Source: Epiperipatus broadwayi (lineage: Eukaryota > Onychophora > Udeonychophora > Euonychophora > Peripatidae). Taken from it: DNA of 64,000 nt. Positions 10,343 through 20,999 of the stretch are shown here, piece after piece. Each line of letters starts with the position of its first letter. Positions within the stretch are counted from its first letter, which is position 1. Below the pieces are notes generated by a model. The model searched no databases, was not told the origin of the DNA, and saw only the letters and a list, made by a program, of their open reading frames with translations. Location: assembly GCA_028023455.1 (NCBI GenBank), contig JAQFVV010006238.1, positions 5,030,572-5,094,571 of the forward strand, in the 5' to 3' direction. The translations under genes and the position numbers were made by a program.

Positions 10343-10985
10343 AATATAACAGTAATTAACTATTATATACAGTCTTTTCAATCTGAAGAAGTACTTTTGG
10401 TTAATTCCTTAATCCTCCTCAACTACTATTAAATTCAAAAAATGTATCAGAATCAAACATCATCAACTCAAATTCCATGAATTCCAAATTTTAATGTTAA
10501 CAGTTTTTCTATTAATTATATTCAGTTTATGTTACCATATATAGATGAATAGAGATGTAGTATTGAAAAAAAGATTAAAGGAGCATAAATTGTTATACAA
10601 GTATGTGAAAAGTAAAAATTATAATGATTTAATGACTGCTTCAGTTTTTTTGGATCATGAAAGGACATGTAAATATAAATTTCAGTTTTATATTGAAAGT
10701 GTTAAGATTCTTCATAAAGAGAGAAACCATAATAAAAGAAAAATTAAAAAGGTAATTTTAATAAATAGAAATAACATAAATATAATTAATAGACAAGCTG
10801 TTAAGGTTAAAATTCGGGATTCATGGGATTTGAGTTGATGAGGTTGGAGAGTTAAGAAATTAACCAAAAGTACTTTTGTGGATTGAAAAGACTGTATATA
10901 ATAGTTAATTACCATTACATTTATTATTTTTATTCTTATTACAATATTTTTTTAAATTAATGGACATTTTATTTGTATATATATA
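10343..10985. mobile_element. PLE-2 locus I: inverted Penelope-like 3' ends
   Basis: A minus-oriented 3' end (about 10343-10530) meets a plus-oriented 3' end (about 10512-10985) head to head. The mirrored words 'ctattatatacagtc' (left) and 'gactgtatataatag' (right) mark the arms. The right copy carries the C-terminus of a PLE GIY-YIG endonuclease. Its 3' untranslated part to about 10985 also matches, reverse-complemented, the left side of locus II at 33405-33490, which helps define the element's end. Confidence 0.75.
10512..10838 (+). pseudogene. PLE-2 GIY-YIG endonuclease C-terminal fragment
   Basis: Residues encoded from about 10512 resemble the GIY-YIG core ('VYVTIY', then a small deletion where the second 'YIGET' half should continue). 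From ATG 10545 the frame is open to TGA. It shows 'KKRLKEHK', the conserved Arg/Glu/His segment of the GIY-YIG nuclease, and then 'VKILHKERNHNKRKIKK', the region preceding the C-terminal end of PLE proteins. The RT domain is absent, so this is a 5'-truncated copy. The methionine at 10545 is internal to the ancestral protein, not a true start. Confidence 0.7.
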
Positions 10986-10989
10986 AAGA

Positions 10990-12150
10990 ACACAATTTTG
11001 AAAGTGCCATTTTATAATAGATTCTTCATTTTGTTATCTTTTTGACATATATGTGTTCAAGTGTATCGCTGATATGAGATGGAGTGGTGAGTGGTGACTC
11101 GTGTAAAAGTCTGTGCTCATATATCATATATATTACATATATTGATACAGGTATATAATAAGCCTGTATTTCAGTTATTAAGATGTTATTGTGGAAGGTA
11201 ATTAATTTTCTGCTGATGAAGATTTTAAGTTTTCTTTCCTTTTTTATTCTTTAGCTCTGGATAAGAATATATCTATTTATCAATCAATAACTGTATAACT
11301 AGTTGAGTTAGTATGAAATTCGCTTGTTGAAATATATATATATTAATTAAAATTCGTCGCATCTGACAATTTTTTTTCTATTTTAATGTTATCCAATAAA
11401 AATTGAATACTTTTAATATTCTCTTTCTTTTAATATCTTCAAGTAATTTACTTATTATATTGTCAAAATTATAATTAATTTTTTTGTTCTCTCTTCTAAA
11501 TTAACACTTCATTGTAAAATATTGCACTTTAACATGTAAAATCTTTTACATAACCATGAAAGTTAATAAACCCACTACCTGCTGATATTATTAATTAAGA
11601 AATATGTCGTATCATATAAACCACATCCATCGCTGTTGGAATTTTCATTTTTCTAGAAAAAAATGTTTATATTATAGAATTTATTATAATTAATCTAAAA
11701 ATTAAAATTAGAATATGTAATTGAAATATTATTTTTAATTAAGATAATTCTCTTATAAAATGTTTTAAATTATCTAATTACTAATTCACTTTTTATTTTT
11801 TTAAAATATATGTGTGAATTAACAATATTGTCTTAATTATAAAAAATTTCCACTTTCTATAACAAATTATTGATTATTTTACACTATATATGTGTGTGTT
11901 TGAATCATGTTAAATTCTTTATTCGAAATTAGATTGAGCTTTCGAGGTAACAAAATAAAATAGTCGTTCACCATCAATACCAGTTTACCAACTTCTTAAT
12001 ATAATTTATTTTTTAGTTTTATCCGTGAAACTGCATGACAACATTATAAATTAATCTTAAGATCACCATCAAGTATCTCTTGCTATAATAATAAATAAAT
12101 CCCTACTACTTATTCACTGCTAATAGAATCTACCACATAAACATTCTGTT
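10990..12150. other. AT-rich DNA, no gene recognised
   Basis: About 1.2 kb with no coding or repeat signal that I can support. Confidence 0.5.
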
Positions 12151-12159
12151 CTGTACTTT

Positions 12160-12375
12160 TCAGCACTATGGTAGAGTCATAGATTCTATAGTTGAATGTT
12201 TTGGACTAAAAGGCTGATCTGTCATTCATACTGTTTGAAAGTCACAGACTTCCTAAGTAATATGTAGTTACCACTGTGGTAGAGTATTAGTCCAAGTGTT
12301 AATGCTCTTGGATAAAGATTAACTTGTCATATACACTGCTCAAGTGTTATGTGATTCCTCAACAAATTACTTGCT
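12160..12375. repeat. Imperfect tandem duplication, about 105-bp unit
   Basis: Two adjacent units share, in order, 'cactatggtagagt'/'cactgtggtagagt', a 'tgttttgga'/'tgctcttgga' word, 'gatctgtcat'/'aacttgtcat', 'atactg'/'acactg' and 'cacagacttcctaa'/'tgtgattcctcaa'. Divergence is high. The origin is unknown; the 'ggtagag' word alone is not enough to call a tRNA relic. Confidence 0.5.
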
Positions 12376-12599
12376 CTTATTCTGAGTTATAACAATTTCT
12401 CACTAATAAGGCAGAATCGAACAAGTTGAAATAACATTGCTGCATGTTATATAATTCAAGGCACATGACCAAATTTCAAGCATGCTGATATCAACTCAGT
12501 TGGTTCTCAGTGATATGAATGAATGGGAAACATTTTTTATGTACAGAAAAAAATCTAAAACTAATAATTATTTGCAGTAAATTCAAACTAAGACAAAAA

Positions 12600-13075
12600 C
12601 AAATCTTAATTTCTCTTGTAGCCTTCATCAGTGAGGAGCTTTGGATCTGAGAGCATTGCACCTAGATTTTTAGGATCTAATGCAACCATTTACCTTATTA
12701 CTAATTATAAAGCTTTGAGTCCAAAATGAAAACACAATAATATTTCCAATTCAAAATCATCAGCTAAACTGAGTTAAAATCTATATGACTATACAAGCTG
12801 ATAAGCTTGAATTGAAAAAATTGTTTCATTTTGGACTCAAAGCTTTATAGCTAGCTAGTAAGATAAAAGGCAGCTGCTGGAGAGTTGCGTTAGATCCTTA
12901 GATCTAGGTGCAGTGCTCTCAGATTCAAGGATTTTCACTGATGAAAGCCACGAGCTGAGGATACTGGATGAATAGGCACTAGATAGGGATTTTATTCACA
13001 AACTTTACTTTATCCATTCATTACTCTGTCTTAAGGTAAGTGGTGCTACTGTATAGAGAGTTTTATCTCTTTGTA
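12600..13075. repeat. HHR-2 copy 1: inverted dimer of hammerhead-bearing repeat
   Basis: The minus arm (about 12600-12770) and plus arm (about 12798-13075) mirror each other: 'tttggatctgagagcattgc' with its counterpart 'gcagtgctctcagattcaag', and both carry 'ggactcaaagcttta'. The plus arm continues through 'taggcactagatagggattt', 'atccattcattactctg' and 'tgtatagagagttt', the 3' part shared by all HHR-2 copies. CTGATGA is present at 12939-12945, but the segment with GAAA and the cleavage triplet has been deleted. The minus arm retains CCTCA-CTGATGA and then diverges. No protein coding is seen. Confidence 0.75.
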
Positions 13076-13079
13076 AACA

Positions 13080-13935
13080 GCTTATGTAAGCATAAAGAAC
13101 AGTGTTCATGTGATGTTTAATAAATGTATTAACTATTAAAATTAATAATAGTAACAATTCTCGAATAATTTAAAATTTGCTATATCATTATTTGATATTT
13201 CAAGATTCATGAATTTTTAATATTTGTTCTTTGCCTGTTAATTAAAGATGTATCATGTCTATTTATAAAAAATGCTTTTCTTAATATTTATACTCAATAT
13301 TTAATACTTTCATATAAATAAAATATATTTGCAACCTTAGGACTATTTTATATAATAAAATGCTTTACAATTGCAAACTTAAATCTCGATAAATAAGAAG
13401 AAATGAGAAAAACAAAATCTTCAACACCATTCTGATTTCATAAGAGATTGTTCACTAAGAACTCTAACGTAGGTTAAAAAATGATGATAAATAACTTTGA
13501 AAGTGAAAAAGGATCTATAATTTTAATAACAAAAAAAGCTAAGTCATCTTTAACAACCTGCATGAGTAAATAGTTATCTTTAGTGAATAGCAAAAACTAG
13601 TGTGAATTCACTGCTAATAGTTTGGGGAGTTCAGACAGAGCATTACTGCAAAATGAAAAGACATATGGCTTTATTGCTTGGAAGTCTAAAAGAATTTTGA
13701 GTGCCAAATATAAGAGTGCACAAACTGATTCTGATATCTTCCGATCTGAAGTCAGATGTTCTATGTACTGCTCCAAACTGTGCTGGGCAAAAATGTATTT
13801 GAATGGCTTTATTGCCCAAGAGATTTTCATAAGAGTGCTGAAAGTATGACAGCATCAAAATAAAACCTAGGAACCCTCATTATTACAGTATGACATTCTA
13901 CTATTATGTTAAATTGAACATAAAACATATAAAAA
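13080..13935. other. AT-rich DNA, no gene recognised
   Basis: Open frames on both strands around 13600-13860 overlap each other and show no family feature. Nothing else is seen. Confidence 0.45.
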
Positions 13936-13939
13936 TTGT

Positions 13940-14040
13940 CAAGCATTGGTAGCTGAGAGATCAATGCAGCTGTCTTGCAAGCAGTTGCTTGCAGACAATT
14001 GTTGCGGGTTTGTTTCTCAGCCGATGCTTTGACATATGAA
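13940..14040 (+). repeat. tRNA-derived SINE-like unit, copy 1
   Basis: Begins 'gcattggtagctgagag' and ends 'ccgatgctttgacat', so its ends can pair like a tRNA acceptor stem. A box-B-like 'gcgggtttgtttct' lies before the end. Shares this layout with copies at 15155-15242, 23128-23225 (-) and 36481-36572. The middle is expanded and degenerate, so it is not a functional tRNA gene. Confidence 0.6.
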
Positions 14041-14404
14041 AAAAAAGAATTAAATTTTGCATAACAATTTTTTAAAGAATGAACAATTTTTATTTTTTAA
14101 ATAAAATAATATATTTTAATAACTTTATTATTAGATACTGAATTATTAAAAACAATTATTACTCACATGTCAACCAGAGAAACTGAAACAGCTGTATACA
14201 CCCATGATTATTAAGTTCATGTATATGATAATGTTGAATACTTGCTGTAAAGTTTAGCAGTAAATAATTCAGAGTTGATGTATTTTAAATGTCAATTTAG
14301 CAGAGTAAGATTTGAAACAAATCTTAATTTGGTCAATTGGTTGAACTTTTATGATTTACCTCATACTTGAGTACTCAAATATCTTGTAATTTGAAAACAA
14401 TTAA

Positions 14405-14545
14405 TTACATGATGACTTGCATGGTTAAGAACAGTGATAACATAGCAGTCTTTGGAGCTCAAGGTTGTGGTTCATAGTATAGCTCTGTCACTTCTGGCAC
14501 TCAAATTTTGTGTGAACTTATGATGAATAAAGCCATTTGATTATT
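14405..14545 (+). repeat. Possible second tRNA-derived SINE relic
   Basis: The order 'gcatggttaagaaca', 'tttggagctcaaggttgtgg', 'ttcatagtatagctctgtcact' resembles the tRNA-related head of animal SINEs in which 'ggttgtgggttcgaatccc' forms box B. It ends near 'aataaagccatttga'. Only one copy is seen in the window, so confidence is low. Confidence 0.3.
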
Positions 14546-14589
14546 ATTATTATATGATTGTTTTTAATTAATATATGTTCTTTATTAGT

Positions 14590-14700
14590 TTTTACAATGC
14601 TTTTTTACAATCCACTATTGTGTAGGAATTCTGAAGAAGACTGCTGGGGTAATCAAAACTGTCAATAGTGGTTTGTAAAAAAAAGCATTGTAAAAAGTAA
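14590..14700 (+). repeat. Inverted repeat with a degenerate hammerhead-like core
   Basis: 'ttacaatgcttttttacaa' and 'ccactattg' on the left mirror 'caatagtgg' and 'ttgtaaaaaaaagcattgta' on the right. The loop holds CTGAAGA, a poor stem II, then 'caaaactgtc', close to the expected GAAAC-loop-GTC but with G changed to A, and the stem I 3' strand AATAGTGG. This fits a decayed type I hammerhead of another family, but the stem I 5' side carries an 11-base bulge next to the core. Confidence 0.35.
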
Positions 14701-15154
14701 TGATATTAATATTATATGGATTTGACAATGCAATAAGAAAGATTGTTTTTAAACCAATAAATTATCACATGACCTGGTCACATGACTTTTGCTGACTCAG
14801 TGCTGTTATAGCAGAATACACTCTTTTTTCATCACAGTTATACCACTTCCCAGAAGCTGTTGCAAATAATAAAATTCCAAATGATTGTGATTAATAAATC
14901 CCTATTCAGTAATATCTTACCCAATATCCTTAAACTAACTCCAATGACTGACAGAGAGAAGGTGCATTAGATCTTAATAGTTCAGATCCTGGTCGAAGCC
15001 CTATCTAGGGATATTAAATAAGATATCATTGAATAATTTTTTAAGCACTATCATTGAGCATTTAGTAGTTATTAAATCTTACAGTAGGTGGCATAGCTGT
15101 AGTGGAAAAAGTATGATTATTTTTTATGAAGAATATAATAAGATAAAAATTTTG

Positions 15155-15242
15155 CATTGGTGGTCGAGAGGTCAGCGCGACTGCCTTGCACTTGCAGGCA
15201 GTTGCCCGGGTTGCGGCGCCCCGGCGGATGCTATGACACTTA
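15155..15242 (+). repeat. tRNA-derived SINE-like unit, copy 2
   Basis: Starts 'gcattggtggtcgagaggtc' (box A region), has 'gcccgggttgcggcgccc' in place of box B and ends 'cggatgctatgacac' followed by A-rich sequence. The first ten bases match the acceptor and D-arm start of tRNA-Gly genes, but the anticodon arm has a duplicated 'ttgca' word. It is a pseudo-tRNA or SINE head. Confidence 0.65.
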
Positions 15243-15249
15243 AAAAAAA

Positions 15250-18200
15250 ATTTTTGAAAATTTATGTCAGATATTTTGCAATGAATTCTACTGCTACTTT
15301 TCTTAATACAGTTTTAGAAAATACAAGTAGTCTTTCAATGTGTAATTACTCTGCGTTTGTCTGAAAAATAATTAATATCATAAAGTGACTTGTGGAGGTT
15401 TTTTATCTAAGAAGTTGTGCGTCCGACACCATCCCTTTTATTTAACCTATATTTCTTTATAAGTTTAAAGAGTTTTTAATTTTATATTTTTAAAACTTTT
15501 ATATTTTTAAAATAATAAATCAGGTTTAGCCAACAAAAATCTTATTTTAAATTCAGAAACTATAATTTACAATAACTGTACAATCTGTCCCGTGAGTAAT
15601 ATTAAAAAAGAAATTGTAATTTAAGATATATTTTATTCAGACAGTTGTGGATTAGATTGTATTTTTTTTTAAAAACTGCAAGTAATGTTATTATATAATG
15701 TAATATACTTAATTTTTATTTTTTTAAAACATGTATTTACAGATGTAAGCAAAATGGATTTAAAATGAATTACGTATAAATTAATTTTTGCAGATACTCT
15801 TATCAATGAGTTTGTATAAAATAATATATAATGTTATGGGATTTGAATACAGACTTTCAAGTGCCTTTAAGCAATCCACTCTATTGCATACAACCGATAT
15901 ACATGACAACACACATGTGAAAAAGATAAATGATCTCGAATACCGTATTTCGTGCTAAATCAGCGCTCATCAGTTGGTACACATATATACATTTATAATA
16001 GTGCTCGATTTATATTAAGATAACAAATCTTCAAATTTTAATGAACAGGTCTCAATCTACTCCCCCCCCCCCAATTCTTCAGCCATCCATACTATATATA
16101 AATATAATTCGCGACAGATCAAATATATATAAAATAAAATATAGAGTTCGCAAAATAGCTCTTAACAAGCTTTGTAATACAAGCTTGTTAAATTAGGTCA
16201 TGTGACATATGACTTGATTTCTTTGTAATATAAAATAATATATATATATATATTCGTTTTTATTTAACAACAATAATCATTCATTTAAATAATCGTTTTT
16301 ACAACTAATTCGGTTAGAACGAGAACGAATTTAAGGCCGAGATGCAAAACAGATTGTTAATATTGTCTCACTATGATTTAATCAAGAAGTGCTAAATTTC
16401 TTGCACTCACATATTTGATAGTCCCCTTCTTAATCAGATACATTCATGATTATTATTAAACGTTTATTTTGTTAGAGATTGTTAAACAATTTTAATCCCA
16501 AATATAAACTTTAAACTTAATTTAAATCAACCCAATCACATATTATTAAACCAACACCACTCCCATATGTAATTTGTTATTAAAACTTTCAACTCAACTT
16601 CTATGCTATAAACACAAGAATGAAAGCATCTAAAAAAGATAATTGATCCCAAAATGCATTTCTAGAGAAACATTGTTTTCAGCTAATTGACATGATTTTA
16701 TCAATTTTCATTATTTATCAATATCAATTTAATTTAATCTAGAAAAATGCCCAATTTCTTGCACTCACACATTTGACAACCTTCTTAGATAAAAATATCC
16801 TGATGATTACTACTAATCATATTGTAGGCTAGAAATTATTGTAGCATTTTTATTTTAAACTCGATTAAAGACTAATGTATTCACTTCACATGACCTTCCT
16901 TACTGTTTGTTCTAAGTAGTAGGAGATTTAGTTACTAAAACTTACAGTAGATGGCATAGAGGTAGTGAAAGTAAAAAAACAATATATGTAGTAAACTCAA
17001 TTGCATAGTGTCACATTGTTTATTTTACAAATAAATAAATTTTTTATCATTCTCCATGTGGCAAATCAACTCTTAATTTTAACTGTATCATATTTGATTT
17101 CATTTACATATGTAAATACATATGCAAATTAAAATTAAAGCAAAAAAGATAAAATGGCAATTGGGTAAAAAATTTCAACAATTTAGGAAGCTGATTATCT
17201 GATGATTAAAAGAATGAAAAAGTGTTAGAAGGACAATTGCCCAGGTTAATCTCATTTGGCAAAATAATTTATTTTGGTACTACTAATATTGGATTGGATG
17301 TATTCTAAGAAGAAAGAATATAGTTTAATGAAGATGTTTTGGAAAGAATGATGAAAAAAACAAAAAAAGTAGATAGAGAAGTTTGGCCTTGCTGGATGTC
17401 TATAAGAGATGGAAAGAGACATGAAGACTTGATTGATGAACAGAACAGAATGGAGAAATCGATGAATTGTATATGATTTCTCTCTTGATCTGTCCATAGA
17501 ACAAAGCACTATTAATTGATTAATGTTGAATTTAAGAAAGACTTTGAAACTATTTTATATAAATTGAGATTTACACAGAATGATAAATAAAAGTTCATCC
17601 AAAAAGAGAGATTAAAAAAGGAGGTTTTAAAAGTTTGAATTTGGGAGAAAAAATAAAAATAGATTGATAATTTTTGGGAAAAAAATACTAAAATACTAAG
17701 AGTATTTAATGTAGGGCAAAAAATGGGGATCATTTACGCATATTCTGGTTTGGTTGATATTAGCAACTTTTTGATAAAGAATAATGATATTTATTCTAAG
17801 AAACTGGCTCTGTAGTTAGATGCAGGCATTTGATAGTTAAATAGATTGTTTAATCTCTAATATATTTGTTTTTTATGTTGTCTGTGCCCTATCATTTTAT
17901 TATTGTGATTTCATTTAATCTTATAATGAAATGACTGTCCAATGTTTATTTTACTGTAATTATTTAAAATTAAGTGTTATGTGATTTAGTTATTTGAACA
18001 GAATGTTATACGTGTCATATATATATAGAATTAGATTAGAAATAGTTATGTGCTACTATTTTTCTGATTCAAAGTGAAGAACTATGAAAAATGAATTATG
18101 TGGGAATATTTACTTGAGGATGTAGATAATATTTATTTTTATAACGCGCAGACGGTATTGGAATTAAATTGAGAGAGTGCAAATCTCTCAAGCGCTTATG

Positions 18201-18785
18201 ACTATCATTGGTGGCATAGAAAACATAAATAAAGCATTATTGAAAAGAATAAATGAGAAAGTTGGGAATAAGTTTGGAAATCTGAATAAAATATAAGATA
18301 GTGAATTTGTATAATCAAGGAAGAATGTTGAGAATAATATTCATTATGTGTGTGGTGAGAAAGAGGAATTAGAAAAAAAATCTAAAATAAATGAAAAAAT
18401 TGCAGAAAAAATCATGGTTTTATATTGCTGTAATAAAAATTATCTGACACTTTAATGTAGAACTTAGCAGAAAGATTGACAGAAATTAAAATGAAATAAG
18501 GGTTGAATCTAAATTAAGCAGATTTGGTAATGTCATGAAAGAATTGTGAAAGATAATAATTTGAACTTATAAAGAGTAAAATTATTTCGTGTATTTACTT
18601 AGACTTGTGTCAATAAAATAGACTTAGAAAAATATATGCCTTTGAGTAAAGCCAGGATTTGAAGCCAAAATATAGTAATAGTAGATATAATGTGAATACA
18701 GCATGAGACATTTATATATATATATCACAGATTAGTCACATCAAACATCACATGATCACCATCTCTATACTAGCACATAATTTGT
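15250..18785. other. AT-rich DNA, no gene recognised
   Basis: No supportable gene. 16640-16840 holds words such as 'tttcttgcactcacacattt' that recur from 16395-16430, suggesting an old local duplication of about 350 bp (16370-16470 versus 16735-16840). 17220-17740 and 18200-18560 have A- and G-rich plus strands that could be dead transposon coding, but I recognise no motif. Confidence 0.45.
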
Positions 18786-18787
18786 TG

Positions 18788-19050
18788 TAAACAAAGGCAA
18801 AACTCCCCATACAGTAGTGCCACCCTGTGCCAAACAGAGTAATCAATGGATGCCAGAAGGCTTGTGCATAAAATCCCTATCTAGTGCCTACTCATAACAA
18901 AGGCAAAACTCCCCATACAGTAGTGCCACCCTGTGCCAAACAGAGTAATCAATGGATGCCAGAAGGCTTATGCACAAGCCTTCTGGCATCCATTGATTAC
19001 TCTGTTTGGCACAGGGTGGCACTACTGTATGGGGAGTTTTGCCTTTGTTT
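18788..19050. repeat. HHR-2 copy 2: tandem plus inverted unit, near-perfect palindrome
   Basis: A minus-oriented 3' part (18788-18895) is followed by a second minus unit (18896-18969) and then its plus-strand mirror (18976-19049). The last two form an inverted repeat with 74 perfect base pairs per arm and a six-base centre. The first unit carries extra sequence ending 'ctatctagtgcctactcat', which maps just downstream of the hammerhead in other copies. The identity of the arms shows recent formation. A frame crossing it is only the repeat read through. Confidence 0.9.
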
Positions 19051-19384
19051 ACAAAAGATTAGTTATATCTGAATATGTTATTAGGATCAATTTGCAAACA
19101 GATTCTAAATAACCATTTTAAAATTAACATGCAATTATTTTTACCCTTATGCACAGCCATTGATGTGCAGAAGGGCAAATATATTTGTAAGTTTATTTAG
19201 AAATGGTTCTTTAGAATCTACTTGCAAATTTATCCTAGTAAATATTCAGATATGATAATTCTGTGAAATATTTGTATTTATAAATGTTACATATTTGATC
19301 AGCAGTAAAAATTACATATATATATATTGTAACAGAACATAAAATACAAACCATCGAACACCATAAATGATCACCATTCTTTAT

Positions 19385-19625
19385 GCTTATAGAAGGTGTA
19401 CAGAGGCAAAACTTTCCATATAGTAGCACCACTCAGTGCAAGCCAGATTAATCAATGGATGCAGCACTCTCAAATCCAAGGCTCCTCTCTGATGAAAGAC
19501 ATAAGCTAGAAACTAGTCTGGGGATCTAGGATGAGTAGGCATTAGATAGGGATTTTATTCACTAACCTTCCTGCATCCATTGATTACTCTGGTTTGCACT
19601 GAGTGTATGGAGAGTTTTGCCTCTG
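19385..19625. repeat. HHR-2 copy 3: inverted dimer with complete hammerhead core
   Basis: A minus-oriented 3' end (19385-19464, 'gaggcaaaactttccatata' through 'atcaatggatgca') joins a plus unit (19465-19625) that runs from 'gcactctcaaatccaagg' through the hammerhead to 'gagagttttgcctctg'. The junction lies at 19464/19465. The upstream flank (19350-19385) has a 'gatcaccatt.ttatgctta' word also found before other HHR-2 copies. Confidence 0.8.
19485..19524 (+). ncRNA. Hammerhead ribozyme core, HHR-2 copy 3
   Basis: CTGATGA at 19490-19496, stem II AGA...GCT region 19498-19508, GAAA at 19510-19513, short stem III C-TA-G, cleavage triplet GTC (19517-19519) and stem I 3' strand TGGGG (19520-19524) facing CCTCT (19485-19489). 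The 1.1 pair is T-T instead of A-T, and stem II is weak with an A-A at its base. The core is conserved but possibly crippled. Confidence 0.55.
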
Positions 19626-20565
19626 CGAATAAAAAATATACCAAATAAATAAATATTGGACCAGACAGTTCATAATTTGAGGCTGCAATTGTAACAGAAT
19701 ATATAAATGTATAAAATAAGAAAATGATGATACATTAGTAACCTCAGATAATTAATTTTCTAAGCTGCCAATTTGAATACTAATTGTAACAAAATCAAAT
19801 ACCTCTTAATCTCAACTAACTAACTTCCATTCAACCATGCATTAGGACACCAAATTGTATTAGCATATAGTTTCTACAAGTAAAAAAATCAAACAAATAT
19901 ACTTCATCAAAATATCAATATATATTAAATACTCGGAAATGTAGAATAAAAGCTTAGCAGTGAAAACTTTTCAATTTATTATACTAAGCTTGCTTTCAAT
20001 CTCCTTGTATTAATATCATAATCATAGCAATAAATGTGTAAAATTGTGGGTGAAGGGTGTGATATAAATATCATGTAAATTGTATTCAAATTGTATGCAA
20101 ATTTACTTGCACGACTCATTTTTAGAGAGGGGGGATCAGGATTTCTTTTTTGTTTATAGCATTATGATTGTTGGCAATAGGTCAGGCTTTCTTTATTTTA
20201 CTTTTGGCATTATTTTTATCTAACAATGCTAGCTGATGTAAGTTTGAATATATGACAAAGTTTGTTTTCCTGCTCTAGAAATATGGATATGTGATCTGGA
20301 TTGCTTTTGTCTTTTTTATACAGGTATTGGTATTGAGTAAGTTTTGAAGCTAGACTGGAATGAGATTCTCCAAAGTAAATGGAACTGTAGTTGGTTTGGT
20401 TACATGAGATCGTGCATACAGTTTGTGGAGTTTGTTCAAAGGGAAGTTTATCCTTGGAGTTATTGATTAAGCAGTTTAAAATGGGTAGAGGTTTCCAAGT
20501 ATAATAGGCATTCTGAAAAAATGCGAGATGATAAATTGATACTGATAGCTCTAACCAGATAGTCT
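19626..20565. other. AT-rich DNA, no gene recognised
   Basis: I see nothing supportable here. Confidence 0.45.
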
Positions 20566-20669
20566 CTTAAACATCACCTAATAACCATTTCTTATGCTTA
20601 ATACCAATCCGGCCTAATAGGATAGTGGTGGCTATGGTTATTAAAAAACCAGACACCAAAATGTATGGG

Positions 20670-20995
20670 TACTAAACTGAGTTCAGACCTATATGACTAT
20701 ATAAACTAATAAGCTTGAATTGAAAACATTATTTTTTTTTCAATTTTAGACTCATAGTTTTGTAATTAGGTAGAGATTACAAGGTGGCTACTGGAGGGGT
20801 TGCATTAGATCCTAAGATCTAGGTGCAGTGCTCTCAGATTCAAGGCACCTCACTGACCAAAGCCACAAGCTAGAAACTAGTCTGAGGATATTGGATGAGT
20901 AGGCACTAGATAAGGATTTTATACATGAACTTTCTTGCATTCATTGATTACACTGGCTTGCATTGAGTGGCATAACTGTATGGAGAGTTTTGACA
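20670..20995 (+). repeat. HHR-2 copy 4: longest single-orientation copy
   Basis: Runs from 'aactgagttcagacctata' through 'cttgaattgaaaac', 'agatctaggtgcagtgctct', the hammerhead, 'aggcactagataaggatttt', 'cattgattacactggcttgc' to 'tgtatggagagttttga'. It gives the best view of the consensus, about 325 bp and non-coding. The same upstream part is found in the plus arm of copy 1. Confidence 0.8.
20848..20887 (+). ncRNA. Degenerate hammerhead ribozyme, HHR-2 copy 4
   Basis: Stem I CCTCA (20848-20852) pairs perfectly with TGAGG (20883-20887); other copies have TGGGG, so the U-G to U-A change keeps the pair. The core is CTGACCA (20853-20859), in which the invariant G8 is lost. Stem II AGC/GCT, GAAA (20873-20876), then C-TA-GTC. 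Probably inactive. Confidence 0.55.
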
Positions 20996-20999
20996 GATA

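Noticed and set aside
10830-10890. TTGATGA...AGAAA in the PLE-2 3' region as a hammerhead
   Set aside because: The first core base is wrong, the stems do not form, and the words are not kept at locus II or III.
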